Source: CAJCIS01 sp965276755
Lineage (GTDB): Bacteria > Pseudomonadota > Alphaproteobacteria > Acetobacterales > Acetobacteraceae
Assembly (NCBI GenBank): GCA_965276755.1
Contig: OZ255625.1
Coordinates: forward strand, 2,790,001-2,854,000
DNA length: 64,000 nucleotides
Reading direction: 5' to 3'
Below are positions 32,355-40,636 of this stretch, piece after piece. Position 1 is the first letter of the stretch. The number at the start of each line of letters is the position of its first letter. The notes beneath the pieces were generated by a model. The model was not told the DNA's origin. It ran no database searches and was given only the letters and a program-made list of their open reading frames with translations. The position numbers and the translations under genes are program-made.

Positions 32355-33680
32355 TCAGCACCCTCGAACAACGCGAAGGCCGTCGAGATATTTTGCAACG
32401 AGACGTTGCCAGCTATCTATCCTGAACCCAACAGCCACGTTCCCGATCTGGGACGCTGCGTGGGGAAGCGATCGCTCCCAGGACAGGAAACCATCGGCAT
32501 CGAGATAAGAAGAGAAGCACAGAACCGCCGGCCGCCCGCCGCCGGCAGTCAGGGCCTTCAGCTTCGAACCTGCGTAGTCTCCGCTATCTGCCTGGATCGC
32601 ATAGACACTATTCCCGACTTCGCTGGCTGGAACAAGGATCAAGTTCTTTGCGTCCGAAACCTCCCTGGTGATTTCGATAACGGTGTCGTCACGTTCCTCC
32701 GCGGTCGCGTCACCGGAAACGATGTGGCGCAGGGTGTACCTGAGCGATGCCGTTGCCGCGATGTCATCCTGGGCCGGCGGCACTAAATGGTAGCCGGATG
32801 CAAGCGCCAACTTGGCAGGCGCGGTGGGCATGCCGTCTCTTGACCTGTAACCGTTCGTGGGCGTGAAGGTGATCAGCAAATCGGGAGCCGCGCTCAGTGC
32901 AAGGTCGACCTTGATGATGGTATTTCCCGTCAGGTCGATACCCGTGCCTCCCTGACGCCTGATCCTGAGCGTTTTGCCTGAATCGCCAACGGAAACCGTC
33001 AAGCTCTCGACCTGACTGGAAAAGGTAAACGCCTCCGCCCGTGACGAGCCAATGCTGAATTTTCCGCCCAGGCTGGCGGACACGGGCGCGGCAGACGGCG
33101 TGCCTATGGAAGGGTCCAATTCGGCCGTTCTGGTTTGCGTCAGGCCGATCGTGCCCGCCGATATCGTTGTATAGGCCGTAGCCGCACTATCCCAGGCCTG
33201 AAATCTGATACCATCCTGGGGATGTATCACGACGTCGGTTGCTTCGAGCCGATCAGCCGGGTTGAACCGGCCACGACGCGCCACAGTGACAATCATCGTG
33301 CGGTGAAACACCGTCTCGTCGCTCAATCCGCCCGAGGGCGCGGCGGTGAGACCGGCAGCCAGGTTGGCCCGCAATTCCGCAGCACTGGCGCTCATTTTCG
33401 GGTTGGCCAAGGCTGAAATGTATGCGGCCCGCCCGGGCTCGGACAAAGTTGTTCCAGTCAGGGGGTCAGACCCGGGCGTCTTGATTGTCGTTATGGATAC
33501 ATCAGCTTGGGGAATATTTTTGTTGCAGGCCTGACTGATGCCATCTTCATCGCATGTCGCCGATGCGTAGCGGCCGACGATCCGGTCTGTCGATTGGCAG
33601 CCGGCGAGCAGCAGAACGGCGGCGGCCGTTGATCTCAACCGCCTGGCCACGTTCGAATATCTGCCCCTCCAACCCGTCAA
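32355..33680 (-). CDS. Lipoprotein of unknown function
   Basis: The 441-residue product has a basic N-terminus, a hydrophobic core (STAAAVLLLAG) and the lipobox LLAGC near residue 28, so it should be lipidated. The mature part is beta-rich and Thr/Ser-rich with no repeats. Strings such as DETVFHRTMIVTVARRGRFNPADRLE and DLLITFTPTNGYRSRDG give no family that I recognise. The start ATG is four bases after the stop of the small upstream gene, indicating co-transcription. GC content is lower and codon use less biased than in neighbouring housekeeping genes. The DapA-family gene converges on it with 52 bp between. Confidence 0.65.
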   Translation of the reverse strand: MTGWRGRYSNVARRLRSTAAAVLLLAGCQSTDRIVGRYASATCDEDGISQACNKNIPQADVSITTIKTPGSDPLTGTTLSEPGRAAYISALANPKMSASAAELRANLAAGLTAAPSGGLSDETVFHRTMIVTVARRGRFNPADRLEATDVVIHPQDGIRFQAWDSAATAYTTISAGTIGLTQTRTAELDPSIGTPSAAPVSASLGGKFSIGSSRAEAFTFSSQVESLTVSVGDSGKTLRIRRQGGTGIDLTGNTIIKVDLALSAAPDLLITFTPTNGYRSRDGMPTAPAKLALASGYHLVPPAQDDIAATASLRYTLRHIVSGDATAEERDDTVIEITREVSDAKNLILVPASEVGNSVYAIQADSGDYAGSKLKALTAGGGRPAVLCFSSYLDADGFLSWERSLPHAASQIGNVAVGFRIDSWQRLVAKYLDGLRVVRGC

Positions 33681-33684
33681 CCGG

Positions 33685-34089
33685 CTACTCGCTTTCGACT
33701 TGCACGATCTTGCCGTCCACAGGATCGCCGCTGCCTCCGCCCGCCAGGCAGGGGCTCAGGGCAAAATCCTCCGAATCTATGTATTTGTAACGACTTTTCG
33801 GCACAACGTCAGGCATCGGGTTGAAACACGGCAGTTGCTTGATTTCCTGGGCACTTCTCGTCTTCTCGTAAAAACGCCATTCCGGATGATTGTCCAGCGA
33901 CCTGACAAAAATGAACCAGCGCACGATCGCAACCCCTTCGGTACGGCGCGCATCATCTGGCAGAGTCACCTGCCTTGCAACCAGGAGAAATTCTGCCCAA
34001 AATCGATAGGGTTTGGAGGGGCCAGGGCAAGCGCAGCGAAGTGAAAGAGCCGAATTAAAGTGAAGAAAAAGCTGGGGGAGATGTGCCAT
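33685..34089 (-). CDS. Hypothetical protein co-transcribed with the lipoprotein
   Basis: The open frame runs to 33685, four bases before the lipoprotein gene. The core is YRFWAEFLLVARQVTLPDD, then VAIVRWFIFVRSLDNHPEWRF and a C-terminal half rich in proline and charged residues (PCFNPMPDVVPKSRYKYID). No family is recognised. The 5' end is unclear: the first ATG (34089) belongs to the family A repeat and gives MAHLPQ, the same six residues that begin the PhoR-like protein. GTG at 33969 is a shorter alternative. The repeat may have removed the original start. Confidence 0.5.
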   Translation of the reverse strand: MAHLPQLFLHFNSALSLRCACPGPSKPYRFWAEFLLVARQVTLPDDARRTEGVAIVRWFIFVRSLDNHPEWRFYEKTRSAQEIKQLPCFNPMPDVVPKSRYKYIDSEDFALSPCLAGGGSGDPVDGKIVQVESE

Positions 34090-34170
34090 CCCCCCAGACC
34101 CCCCGTCGATTGTAGTGCCTCGCCTTACATAATGACGGGGGGTCTGGGGGGGATGGCACATCTCCCCCAG
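34072..34170. repeat. Family A palindromic repeat, full copy
   Basis: Full inverted pair with spacer CGATTGTAGTGCCTCGCCTT. It overlaps the presumed start of the minus-strand hypothetical gene. The 150 bp to its right (34171-34324), pyrimidine-rich, hold no gene and should carry the rpmF promoter. Confidence 0.88.
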
Positions 34171-34324
34171 GTCTTCAGCCCTTCACTCGATCTACCTTCA
34201 ACTTGGCTGGCCACCCCCTAGCGCCCGCCGCCACGCTCTGCTACGCCCCCCGCCTTCGCACCCAAACCCACGCCCTCGCGCCCCCACCCCGCGCGCGAGC
34301 TAAGACCCACCCCCGGAGACCACC

Positions 34325-34528
34325 ATGGCCGTACCCAAGCGCAAGACCTCGCCCAGCCGGCGCGGCATGCGCCGCAGCCACCAGGCGCTGAGCACGCAAG
34401 CCCATGGCGAGTGCTCCAACTGCGGCGAGCTCAAGCGCCCCCACCACGTCTGCGCCCATTGCGGCCACTATGACGGCCGCGAGGTCGTCACCGCCGGCCG
34501 CGCGCTGAAGAGCACCATCCGCGTTTGA
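34325..34528 (+). CDS. rpmF: 50S ribosomal protein L32
   Basis: bL32 of the large ribosomal subunit, 67 residues. It begins MAVPKRKTSPSRRGMRRSHQ and has four cysteine/histidine positions of the zinc-ribbon (CSNCGELKRPHHVCAHCGHY). It therefore belongs to the zinc-binding C+ form. GGAG before ATG supports the start. It is followed by plsX and fabH, as in many bacteria, linking ribosomal protein supply to lipid synthesis. Confidence 0.97.
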   Translation: MAVPKRKTSPSRRGMRRSHQALSTQAHGECSNCGELKRPHHVCAHCGHYDGREVVTAGRALKSTIRV

Positions 34529-34587
34529 GCCTGGCCGCGTCTGAGCCTGGCCGCGTCCGAGCCGGGCCGTGTCTGAGCCCGGCCGCC
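34527..34587. repeat. 16-bp tandem repeat at the rpmF-plsX junction
   Basis: Four units of about 16 bp: TGAGCCTGGCCGCGTC twice exactly, then CGAGCCGGGCCGTGTC and a shortened TGAGCCCGGCCGCC. The plsX GTG start lies in the third unit, so copy number alters the rpmF-plsX spacing and possibly the start itself. Confidence 0.85.
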
Positions 34588-35663
34588 CAAGCACGGTGAG
34601 CCTCACCCCGACCGACCCCGCAGCACCTGGTGAGGCCTTCACCCTCGCCGTCGATGCGATGGGCGGCGACCATGCCCCGGGCGTCATCATCGACGGCATT
34701 GCCCTGGCGGCCGACCGCCATCCGGCCGCGCGCTTCCTGCTTGTAGGCGACGAGGCGCGCATCACCCCACTGCTGGCCGCCAACCGCCGTGCCCGCACCG
34801 TCAGTACCATCCGCCATGCGCCGGACGTGGTGGCAAGCGATGCCAAACCCACCGTCGCCCTGCGCCTCAAGCAATCGAGCATGCGCGTGGCCATCGATGC
34901 CGTGGCCGCCGGCCAGGCGCATGGCGTGGTCTCTGCCGGCAATACGGGGGCGATGCTGGCGCTGGCCAAGATCGTCATCAAGACGCTGCCGGGCATCGAC
35001 CGGCCGGCAATGGCGGCGATCATGCCCTCGGCACGCGGCGATGTGGTCATGCTGGACCTCGGCGCCAATTTGGCGTGCGACACGCGCAACCTGGTCGAAT
35101 TCGCGCTGCTGGGGGATATGTTCGCGCGCACCGTGCTGGGCCTGACCGCGCCCACGATCGGGCTGCTGAACGTGGGCTCCGAGGAACTCAAGGGCGATGA
35201 GCGCATCCGCGCCGCGGCCGAGGTGCTGCGGCAGTCCCATATCGGCGCGCAATTCCACGGCTTTGTGGAGGGGCACGACATTGCGGCGGGCACCACCGAT
35301 ATCGTGATCACCGACGGCTTTACCGGCAATGTGGCGCTGAAGACGGGGGAAGGCGCGCTCAAGCTGGTCTCTGACCTGCTGCGCCAGATATTCACCAGCA
35401 GCTTGCAAGCTAGGCTGGGTTATCTGCTGGCCCGGCCAGGCCTGGATCAGATGCGCATCTGGCTCGATCCGCGGCGCTATAATGGCGCGGTGTTTCTCGG
35501 CTTGAACGGAATGGTGGTCAAATCGCATGGCGGCACGGATGCCGAAGGTTTTGCGCACGCGCTGGACGTGGGCGTGGATATGGTGACGCATCGGTTCAAT
35601 GAGCGTTTGCGCGAAGGGTTGGGGCGGTTGGTGGGCGTGATGGCGGCGGCGGCGAGTGGTTAG
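34569..35663 (+). CDS. plsX: Phosphate acyltransferase PlsX
   Basis: PlsX makes acyl-phosphate from acyl-ACP, the donor for PlsY in phospholipid synthesis; it is a peripheral membrane enzyme. The 364-residue protein has the conserved AVDAMGGDHAPGVIIDG near residue 28, VVSAGNTGAMLA, MLDLGANLACD, LLNVGSEELKGDE and TDGFTGNVALKTGEG. These cover the whole family length. The start is GTG at 34569 in a tandem repeat; GTG at 34596 (VSLTPTD) is an alternative and would remove nine residues of repeat origin. It is co-directional with rpmF and fabH. Confidence 0.95.
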   Translation: MSEPGRPSTVSLTPTDPAAPGEAFTLAVDAMGGDHAPGVIIDGIALAADRHPAARFLLVGDEARITPLLAANRRARTVSTIRHAPDVVASDAKPTVALRLKQSSMRVAIDAVAAGQAHGVVSAGNTGAMLALAKIVIKTLPGIDRPAMAAIMPSARGDVVMLDLGANLACDTRNLVEFALLGDMFARTVLGLTAPTIGLLNVGSEELKGDERIRAAAEVLRQSHIGAQFHGFVEGHDIAAGTTDIVITDGFTGNVALKTGEGALKLVSDLLRQIFTSSLQARLGYLLARPGLDQMRIWLDPRRYNGAVFLGLNGMVVKSHGGTDAEGFAHALDVGVDMVTHRFNERLREGLGRLVGVMAAAASG

Positions 35664-35783
35664 GAAGGTCTTCTTTTTTGAAAAAAAGAAGCAAAAAACT
35701 TTTGCTCCTTTAGACGAGCCGTGTTCGCAGCGATCGACTCAACTGACAAAAGTTTTTTGGTTCTTTTTTTCAAAAAAGAACAC
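35664..35783. repeat. Family B T-rich hairpin repeats, paired copy
   Basis: Two halves: GGAAGGTCTTCTTTTTTGAA with AAAAAGAAGC at 35664-35692 and AAAAGTTTTTTGGTTC with TTTTTTTCAAAAAAGAAC near 35747-35782, flanking 50 bp of unique DNA. It lies between plsX and fabH, so if it terminates transcription fabH needs its own promoter. Confidence 0.75.
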
Positions 35784-35789
35784 CCTTGC

Positions 35790-36752
35790 ATGACTGCCCG
35801 CGCCACTCTCGCCGGCATAGGCGCCTATCTCCCAGAACGCGTGGTGACCAACGCCGAACTGGCGCGCACGGTCGATACATCGGACGAATGGATCCGCGAG
35901 CGCACCGGCATCGCCCAGCGCTATCTGGCCGCCCCGCACGAAACCGCCTGCTTCATGGCCACGCGTGCAGCGGAGGCCGCATTGGCGCAGGCCGGCGTGG
36001 ACGCCGCTGCGGTGGACGCCGTGATCGTGGCCACCGCCACGCCCGACCAGGCCTTTCCGGCGGTCGCGGTGCGCGTGCAGGCCGCCCTCGGCATGACGCG
36101 CGGCTTTGCTTTCGACGTGTCCGCCGCATGCAGCGGCTTTGTCTATGCGCTCGCCGTGGCCGATGGCTTCATCCGCACCGGCGCGGCCCGCGCGGTGCTG
36201 GTGATCGGCAGCGAGGTCTATTCGCGCATCCTCAACTGGTCCGACCGCACCACGTGCGTCCTTTTCGGCGACGGCGCCGGCGCGGTGCTGCTGACAGCCG
36301 GCGCCGCGGACGGTCCCGGCCTGCTGTCCACCCATCTGCACTCCGACGGGCGGCTGGGCGAAATCCTGTTTGTCGATGGCGCCGTGGGCCGGCCGGACCT
36401 GACGGGGCACCTGGTCATGCGCGGGCAGGACGTGTTCCGCCAGGCCGTGGTCAAGCTGGCGGCTGCGGTGGATGAGGCGCTGGCCGCCAACGGGCTGGTG
36501 CACGCGGATGTGGACTGGCTGGTGCCGCACCAGGCCAACCGGCGCATCATCGAGGCGATAGGCCGCCGCCTGGGGCTCGCGGCAGAGCGCGTCGTGGTCA
36601 CCGTGGAACGCCATGCCAACACCTCGGCCGCGTCCATTCCGCTGGCGCTGGCCGAGGCGGTGGGGGACGGGCGGATCAAGCGCGGCGATCTGGTGCTGAT
36701 GGAGGCTCTGGGCGGGGGGCTGACCTGGGGGTCGGCTTTGCTGCGGTACTGA
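35790..36752 (+). CDS. fabH: 3-oxoacyl-ACP synthase III (FabH)
   Basis: FabH condenses acetyl-CoA with malonyl-ACP to start fatty-acid synthesis. The 320-residue protein shows the catalytic triad: Cys in DVSAACSGFVYAL near residue 112, His in VPHQANRRIIEA near 245, and Asn in ERHANTSAASIPLAL near 275. The N-terminus TSDEWIRERTGIAQR is standard. ATG at 35790 gives the family start; upstream in-frame codons are from the family B repeat. It forms the end of the rpmF-plsX-fabH group. Confidence 0.97.
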   Translation: MTARATLAGIGAYLPERVVTNAELARTVDTSDEWIRERTGIAQRYLAAPHETACFMATRAAEAALAQAGVDAAAVDAVIVATATPDQAFPAVAVRVQAALGMTRGFAFDVSAACSGFVYALAVADGFIRTGAARAVLVIGSEVYSRILNWSDRTTCVLFGDGAGAVLLTAGAADGPGLLSTHLHSDGRLGEILFVDGAVGRPDLTGHLVMRGQDVFRQAVVKLAAAVDEALAANGLVHADVDWLVPHQANRRIIEAIGRRLGLAAERVVVTVERHANTSAASIPLALAEAVGDGRIKRGDLVLMEALGGGLTWGSALLRY

Positions 36753-36811
36753 GGGGCTGTTGCCGAGGCTGAGGCGAAACCGGTAGATTAGCCTCAGATC
36801 GTGAGGCGAAT

Positions 36812-37955
36812 GTGTATATCTGGGAGCACCCTGACTGGCCGGGCTTCCGCCGGGACGCGGCACGGCTGGCCCTCCTGCTAGCCGACGCCCATCTCCGCCA
36901 GGGCAGGCTGCTGGGCCGCATGGAGCGGCTAGGGTTTTCGTTGCGAGGCGAGGCCGAGTTGCTGGCCATGACCGAGGAAGCGCTCAAGACATCGGAGATC
37001 GAGGGGAAATCCTCGATCCCGCCGGGGTGCGTTCATCCATGGCGCGCCGGCTGGGGTTGCCGGAAGCAGGATTGGGACCCAAAGATCACCGGGCCGACGG
37101 GATCGTGGACGTGTTGGCGGATGCGACGCGCAATTTATTTGGCGCCCGTGACTGAGGACAGGCTGTTCGGCTGGCAATCGGCGCTTTTTCCGGGCGGCCG
37201 GTCAGGTCTGCACGCGATCAGAACCGGCGCATGGCGGGACGATGCCGATGGTCCGATGCAGGTTGTGTCGGGCCCGATTGGCCGGCGACGGGTACATTTC
37301 GAAGCGCCTCCGGCCACGCGGCTGCAGGCGGAGATGCAGGCGTTCCTCGCCTGGTTCAACGTGCCGCTTGTCATTGACGGCATCCTGCACGCGGCGATCG
37401 CGCATTGATGGTTCGTGACCGTGCATCCCTTCGATGACGGCAATGGCCGGTTGGCGCGCGTGCTCGCTGATGTGAGTTTGGCGCGTTCGGAGGGATCTGC
37501 GCAAAGATACTATAGTCTATCAGGCGAAATCCGGCGGGAGCGCCCCGCGTATTATGCCGGGTTGGAGCAGACCCAGAAAGGCGGCCTCGACATCACCGAA
37601 CCGCTGCTATGGTTCGTGACATGCTTTGCGCGCACGATCGTCGTGGCGGAGGATGCCAGCGATAAGGTTTTGAAAAAAGGCGAGTTCTGGCATCGCCACG
37701 TGCTTACGCCGATGAGCGAACGACAGAAAAAGGTGCTGAACAGGTTCCTGGATGATTTCGAGGGAAAGCTTACCGCACGCAAATGGGCGGCCATTGGCAA
37801 ATGCTCCGTGCCGACCGCGCAGCGGGACATCAAGGAGTTGTTGGAACGTGATGTTCTGGTGCAAACGCCTGGCGGCAGCAAGAACACGAGCTACGTTTTG
37901 GCCGAGATATGGCCGCCCGAAAAACGTATTGTGGCAGACAGCTTACACCAGACCC
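36812..37955 (+). pseudogene. Decayed Fic-family gene (DUF4172-Fic)
   Basis: Fic proteins usually transfer AMP to target proteins. The 5' part from GTG 36812 encodes the N-terminal domain (VYIWEHPDWPGFRRDAARL, then LLGRMERLGFSLR). At 37003-37006 a G is missing from GAGGGG; the family sequence ILDPAGVRSSMARRLGLPEA continues in the next frame up to about 37147, where the original frame resumes (APVTEDRLFGW). A TGA at 37406-37408 replaces a leucine codon just before WFVTVHPFDDGNGRLAR, which holds an intact catalytic HxFxxGNGR. The C-terminal winged-helix part follows, and the original stop is lost: reading continues antisense through the next gene. Three lesions make this a pseudogene unless they are sequencing errors. 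Confidence 0.85.
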
Positions 37956-37965
37956 CCTCGTCAGC
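37943..37965. repeat. Family A relic between fic and the NmrA-type gene
   Basis: CCAGACCCCCTCGTCAGCTC keeps the edge of a half-site. On the minus strand it reads TGACGAGGGGGTCTGG and its TGA is the stop of the oxidoreductase gene. Confidence 0.6.
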
Positions 37966-38836
37966 TCTTTGCAGTCTCGGCAATGATTTTCCGCATTGTG
38001 ATCGGGTCGCGGCGCAGCAACTGCGCCAGCGTGGGATCTACGCTGCTGAATTCTCCGGCACGGCTTGCGCGATACAGGCCGAGCGTGAATTCCGCAAATG
38101 CGGCCGGCATGCCCCGCGTCTGCATGTCTGTGCGAAATGCATCCTCCGTCAAAACCTGCCGTGTCACGGGCCGGCCCAGCACGTCAGACGCCACGTGCGC
38201 CAAGTCCGCCAGATCAAGCGCTTGCGATCCGGTCAGCGGCGGCGTCGGCCCGTCATATCGCCCTTCATTCGCCAGCACGATCGCGGCCGCTTCGGCCAGG
38301 TCCGGATGCGCGGTCCAGGACACGCGGCCATCAGCTGGCGCCGCGATCACGCCCGTTTTCAGCGCATCGCCCATCTGGAAGATGCCGCTGCTTGCGTAGA
38401 AGCCGTTGCGCAGCGCAGCCCACGCCAGCCCGGACTCACGCAGCATGCCCTCCGTCGCAGCATGGTCATGCATCGGCGCAAAGGCGGAGGAAGGGCTGGC
38501 GGCCATGTGGCTGGTATAGACGATCCGCCGGACGCCGGCAGCGCGCGCGGCATCAATTGCCGCACGGTGCTGCGTGCGCGGATCGCCCCTATAGGCCGCC
38601 GCGTTGGACGAGACGATCAGGAGCTGATCGGCGCCCTCGAAAGCGTCACGCAGCGTGTCGGACTCAGCGAAGTCACCGCGCCGGACGCGGACGCCGCGCG
38701 CCTGCAAGTCCGTCGCCTTGGCCGGGTCACGCACGCTTGCGCCCACCTGATCCGCGGGTAAACGGTCGAGAAGTTTCTCGACGATGAGGCGGCCAAGCTG
38801 GCCTGTGGCGCCGGTTACAACAATCATCGGTGGCAC
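37961..38836 (-). CDS. NmrA-family NAD(P)-binding oxidoreductase (QorB-like)
   Basis: This 291-residue atypical SDR starts MIVVTGATGQLGRLIVEKLL, the GxxGxxG dinucleotide site. It continues with VRRGDFAESDTLRDAFEGADQLLIVSS and GVRRIVYTSHMAA; the YxxxK catalytic pair is not present, as in NmrA proteins. The pattern matches NAD(P)H:quinone oxidoreductase type 2 (QorB/YtfG), which protects against quinones. The start ATG may be 38836 or 38827. The stop is supplied by a family A relic. It converges with the fic pseudogene, whose lost stop makes the two overlap. Confidence 0.88.
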   Translation of the reverse strand: MPPMIVVTGATGQLGRLIVEKLLDRLPADQVGASVRDPAKATDLQARGVRVRRGDFAESDTLRDAFEGADQLLIVSSNAAAYRGDPRTQHRAAIDAARAAGVRRIVYTSHMAASPSSAFAPMHDHAATEGMLRESGLAWAALRNGFYASSGIFQMGDALKTGVIAAPADGRVSWTAHPDLAEAAAIVLANEGRYDGPTPPLTGSQALDLADLAHVASDVLGRPVTRQVLTEDAFRTDMQTRGMPAAFAEFTLGLYRASRAGEFSSVDPTLAQLLRRDPITMRKIIAETAKS

Positions 38837-38876
38837 CTTTGTGAGAAGTCAACGACAGACGTAGAGAAAACCAAGA

Positions 38877-38914
38877 TTGGGGGAGATGTGCCATCCCCCC
38901 CAAACCCCCCGTCA
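38877..38914. repeat. Family A half-site
   Basis: TTGGGGGAGATGTGCCATCC then CCCCCCAAACCCCCCGTCA. On the minus strand its inner edge gives the TGA stop of the beta-propeller gene (38912-38914). Confidence 0.85.
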
Positions 38915-39871
38915 TTCTTTTATATGCGTGTTCATCCAGATCCCATGCGGTGACCGCCCCACAGAGATCCGTTCCACCCCCCCCGACACCGGGTCGATCA
39001 CCGCCACCGACTGCGCAAACCGCAACGCCGCCCAGATCTTGCCATCGGGCGCAAAATCCAGGTCGTCCGGCCCGCCACGCACAACAATCGTGCGCCGCAC
39101 CGCAAACGTCACCGGATCGAGCACGCAAATCGACCCATCCACGCGATTGGTCGCATAGATCAGCGAATGATCCGCATTGAAGAACATCGTGTGCGCGCCG
39201 CGCCCCGTCGCAATCGTGCGCTCCACGCGCCCACTCGCGGGATCGACCACGGCGATATGCGCGTCCCCCATGATCCCGACCAAAATCTTGCCGCGCGTGT
39301 AGAACACACCCGCCGGCGTGCGGCCGACCTTGGTGTTCCACAACACGGCACCGTCGGCCGTGCGTATGGCAATCAGCGCATTGCTGCCCTGCAGGCTGAC
39401 GAACACCACCGAGGAGTCCGGCGAATACGCAATATGGCTCGGCATGCTGCGCGCGGGCACGCGGTGCAGCAGCGCATAGCTGTGCGCGTCATAGATATCG
39501 ATCTGGTTCCGCGCGAGCCCCGCAATGGTCAGCAGATTTCCATTCGGGCTGTATTGAAGCTGGTATGGATCGCTGATCGTGATCTTGCGCTGGATGTCAC
39601 CCGTAACCGGATCCAGAAAGAACAGCGCATTGCCCGCAGTGTCGCCCACCACAAGCGATTTGCGATCGGGAGAGAGCACCAGATGGTGCGGTTCGCGCAG
39701 CAGGGGGATCGTCTTGGTGATCTGGTGCGTGACCAGATCGATCATGTTCAGATTGGCGTCGTTGGAATTGACGACGAAAACCGATGAGGCGGCGGCCGGC
39801 CCGGTGCAGGCGACAGCGACAGACAGGAACGCGGCGTGGCGAAGGCGCATGCCGCACGGGCTACGCCGCAC
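38912..39871 (-). CDS. Secreted YVTN/YncE-type beta-propeller protein
   Basis: The 319-residue protein has a signal peptide (RHAAFLSVAVACTGPAAAS) and then seven-bladed propeller repeats with the signature NSNDANLNMIDLVTHQITKTI, DRKSLVVGDTAGNALFFLDPVTG, SPDSSVVFVSLQGSN, GDAHIAVVDPASG and DGSICVLDPVTFAV. Such proteins are periplasmic; functions vary and none is assigned here. M1 at 39871 has a seven-residue basic extension; ATG at 39850 (MRLRHAAF) is a likely alternative. The stop codon TGA belongs to a family A half-site. No enzyme partner is adjacent. Confidence 0.82.
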   Translation of the reverse strand: MRRSPCGMRLRHAAFLSVAVACTGPAAASSVFVVNSNDANLNMIDLVTHQITKTIPLLREPHHLVLSPDRKSLVVGDTAGNALFFLDPVTGDIQRKITISDPYQLQYSPNGNLLTIAGLARNQIDIYDAHSYALLHRVPARSMPSHIAYSPDSSVVFVSLQGSNALIAIRTADGAVLWNTKVGRTPAGVFYTRGKILVGIMGDAHIAVVDPASGRVERTIATGRGAHTMFFNADHSLIYATNRVDGSICVLDPVTFAVRRTIVVRGGPDDLDFAPDGKIWAALRFAQSVAVIDPVSGGVERISVGRSPHGIWMNTHIKE

Positions 39872-39924
39872 GCCCCGCGTCTGGCAAGGGCGCCTGGGTG
39901 CGACGAACGCCCAGGCGCCGCTTC

Positions 39925-40002
39925 TCAGATCACGTGAAAGAGATATAGCAGGATGATGATCGGAATGGGTATGCCAAGGAGCCAGAGAAGACCGCCACGC
40001 AT
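39925..40002 (-). CDS. 25-residue hydrophobic membrane peptide
   Basis: A very short gene from ATG 40002 to TGA 39925. It encodes MRGGLLWLLGIPIPIIILLY followed by LFHVI, one transmembrane helix after a short basic start. AAGGAG lies seven bases upstream of the ATG, the best ribosome site in the region. Nearly identical tiny proteins (GxLLWLLGIPxPxIIL) recur in Proteobacteria from memory, function unknown. It lies between the propeller gene and COQ9, with 50-60 bp on each side. Confidence 0.75.
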   Translation of the reverse strand: MRGGLLWLLGIPIPIIILLYLFHVI

Positions 40003-40066
40003 GTTCACGCTCCTTCGGGGATTGTCGTCGGCAGCAACGTGTCTTGTCACCAAAGGTTGCGCCTGT

Positions 40067-40636
40067 TCACGCCGCGCGTGACCTGCTCAACCGCGCGCGC
40101 AGCTTGCCTATACGCGCCACACCCGCCAGGCGGCGGTCCAGGAACGCTTCGGTGCCGGCAGAACTCGCCCCAGGGCTCAGCCAGTATAGCAGTGTGGAGG
40201 AATACACGCCCGCCAACAGCGCGCGCTTGGTGTACCAGCTAATATCGGCACTGCTATCGCCGGAGGCGAACCAGATGGCGTCCACCGTGCGCGCGGTGCA
40301 GCGCGCGGCCAGCAGGGCGTTGGCCGGCAACGCCAAAAGCGCGACCGCGCGGCGTACGGCGTCACGATGCGGTTCTGCCTGGGCAAAGCGCGTGGTCAGC
40401 AGCGTGCGCACACGCACGGTCAGGCGCAGTTCGGCAATCGGCGCCGCTTCGACCATGCGACGATCGGCCAGATCGATATAGGTCTCCACCATGTCGGAAC
40501 CACCGCCTGGGAAAAGCAGCTCGGAAGCACCGGCCTGGCGCAGCGCATGGCGAGTCCAGCCCAGTGTGGGGACGAGCGGCAACATTGCGTCGATGGCGGC
40601 ATCTCGCGCGGGGCTTGCTTCGGGGGGCGTGATCAT
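40067..40636 (-). CDS. COQ9-family protein
   Basis: The 189-residue protein belongs to the COQ9 group, lipid-binding TetR-like helical proteins that help ubiquinone synthesis by presenting precursors to COQ7-type hydroxylases. Visible are ARDAAIDAMLPLVPTLGWTRHALRQAG at the start, LLFPGGGSDMVETYIDLADRRM, and the amphipathic C-terminal region with WYTKRALLAGVYSSTLLYWL. Its ATG overlaps the stop of def (ATGA at 40633-40636), so the pair are translated together. This neighbour pairing is in keeping with an alphaproteobacterium. Confidence 0.88.
   Translation of the reverse strand: MITPPEASPARDAAIDAMLPLVPTLGWTRHALRQAGASELLFPGGGSDMVETYIDLADRRMVEAAPIAELRLTVRVRTLLTTRFAQAEPHRDAVRRAVALLALPANALLAARCTARTVDAIWFASGDSSADISWYTKRALLAGVYSSTLLYWLSPGASSAGTEAFLDRRLAGVARIGKLRARLSRSRAA

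Noticed and set aside
37406..37408. TGA in fic as a selenocysteine codon
   Set aside because: Relatives have leucine here, the catalytic site is elsewhere, and no selenocysteine insertion structure is evident; a nonsense mutation is simpler.
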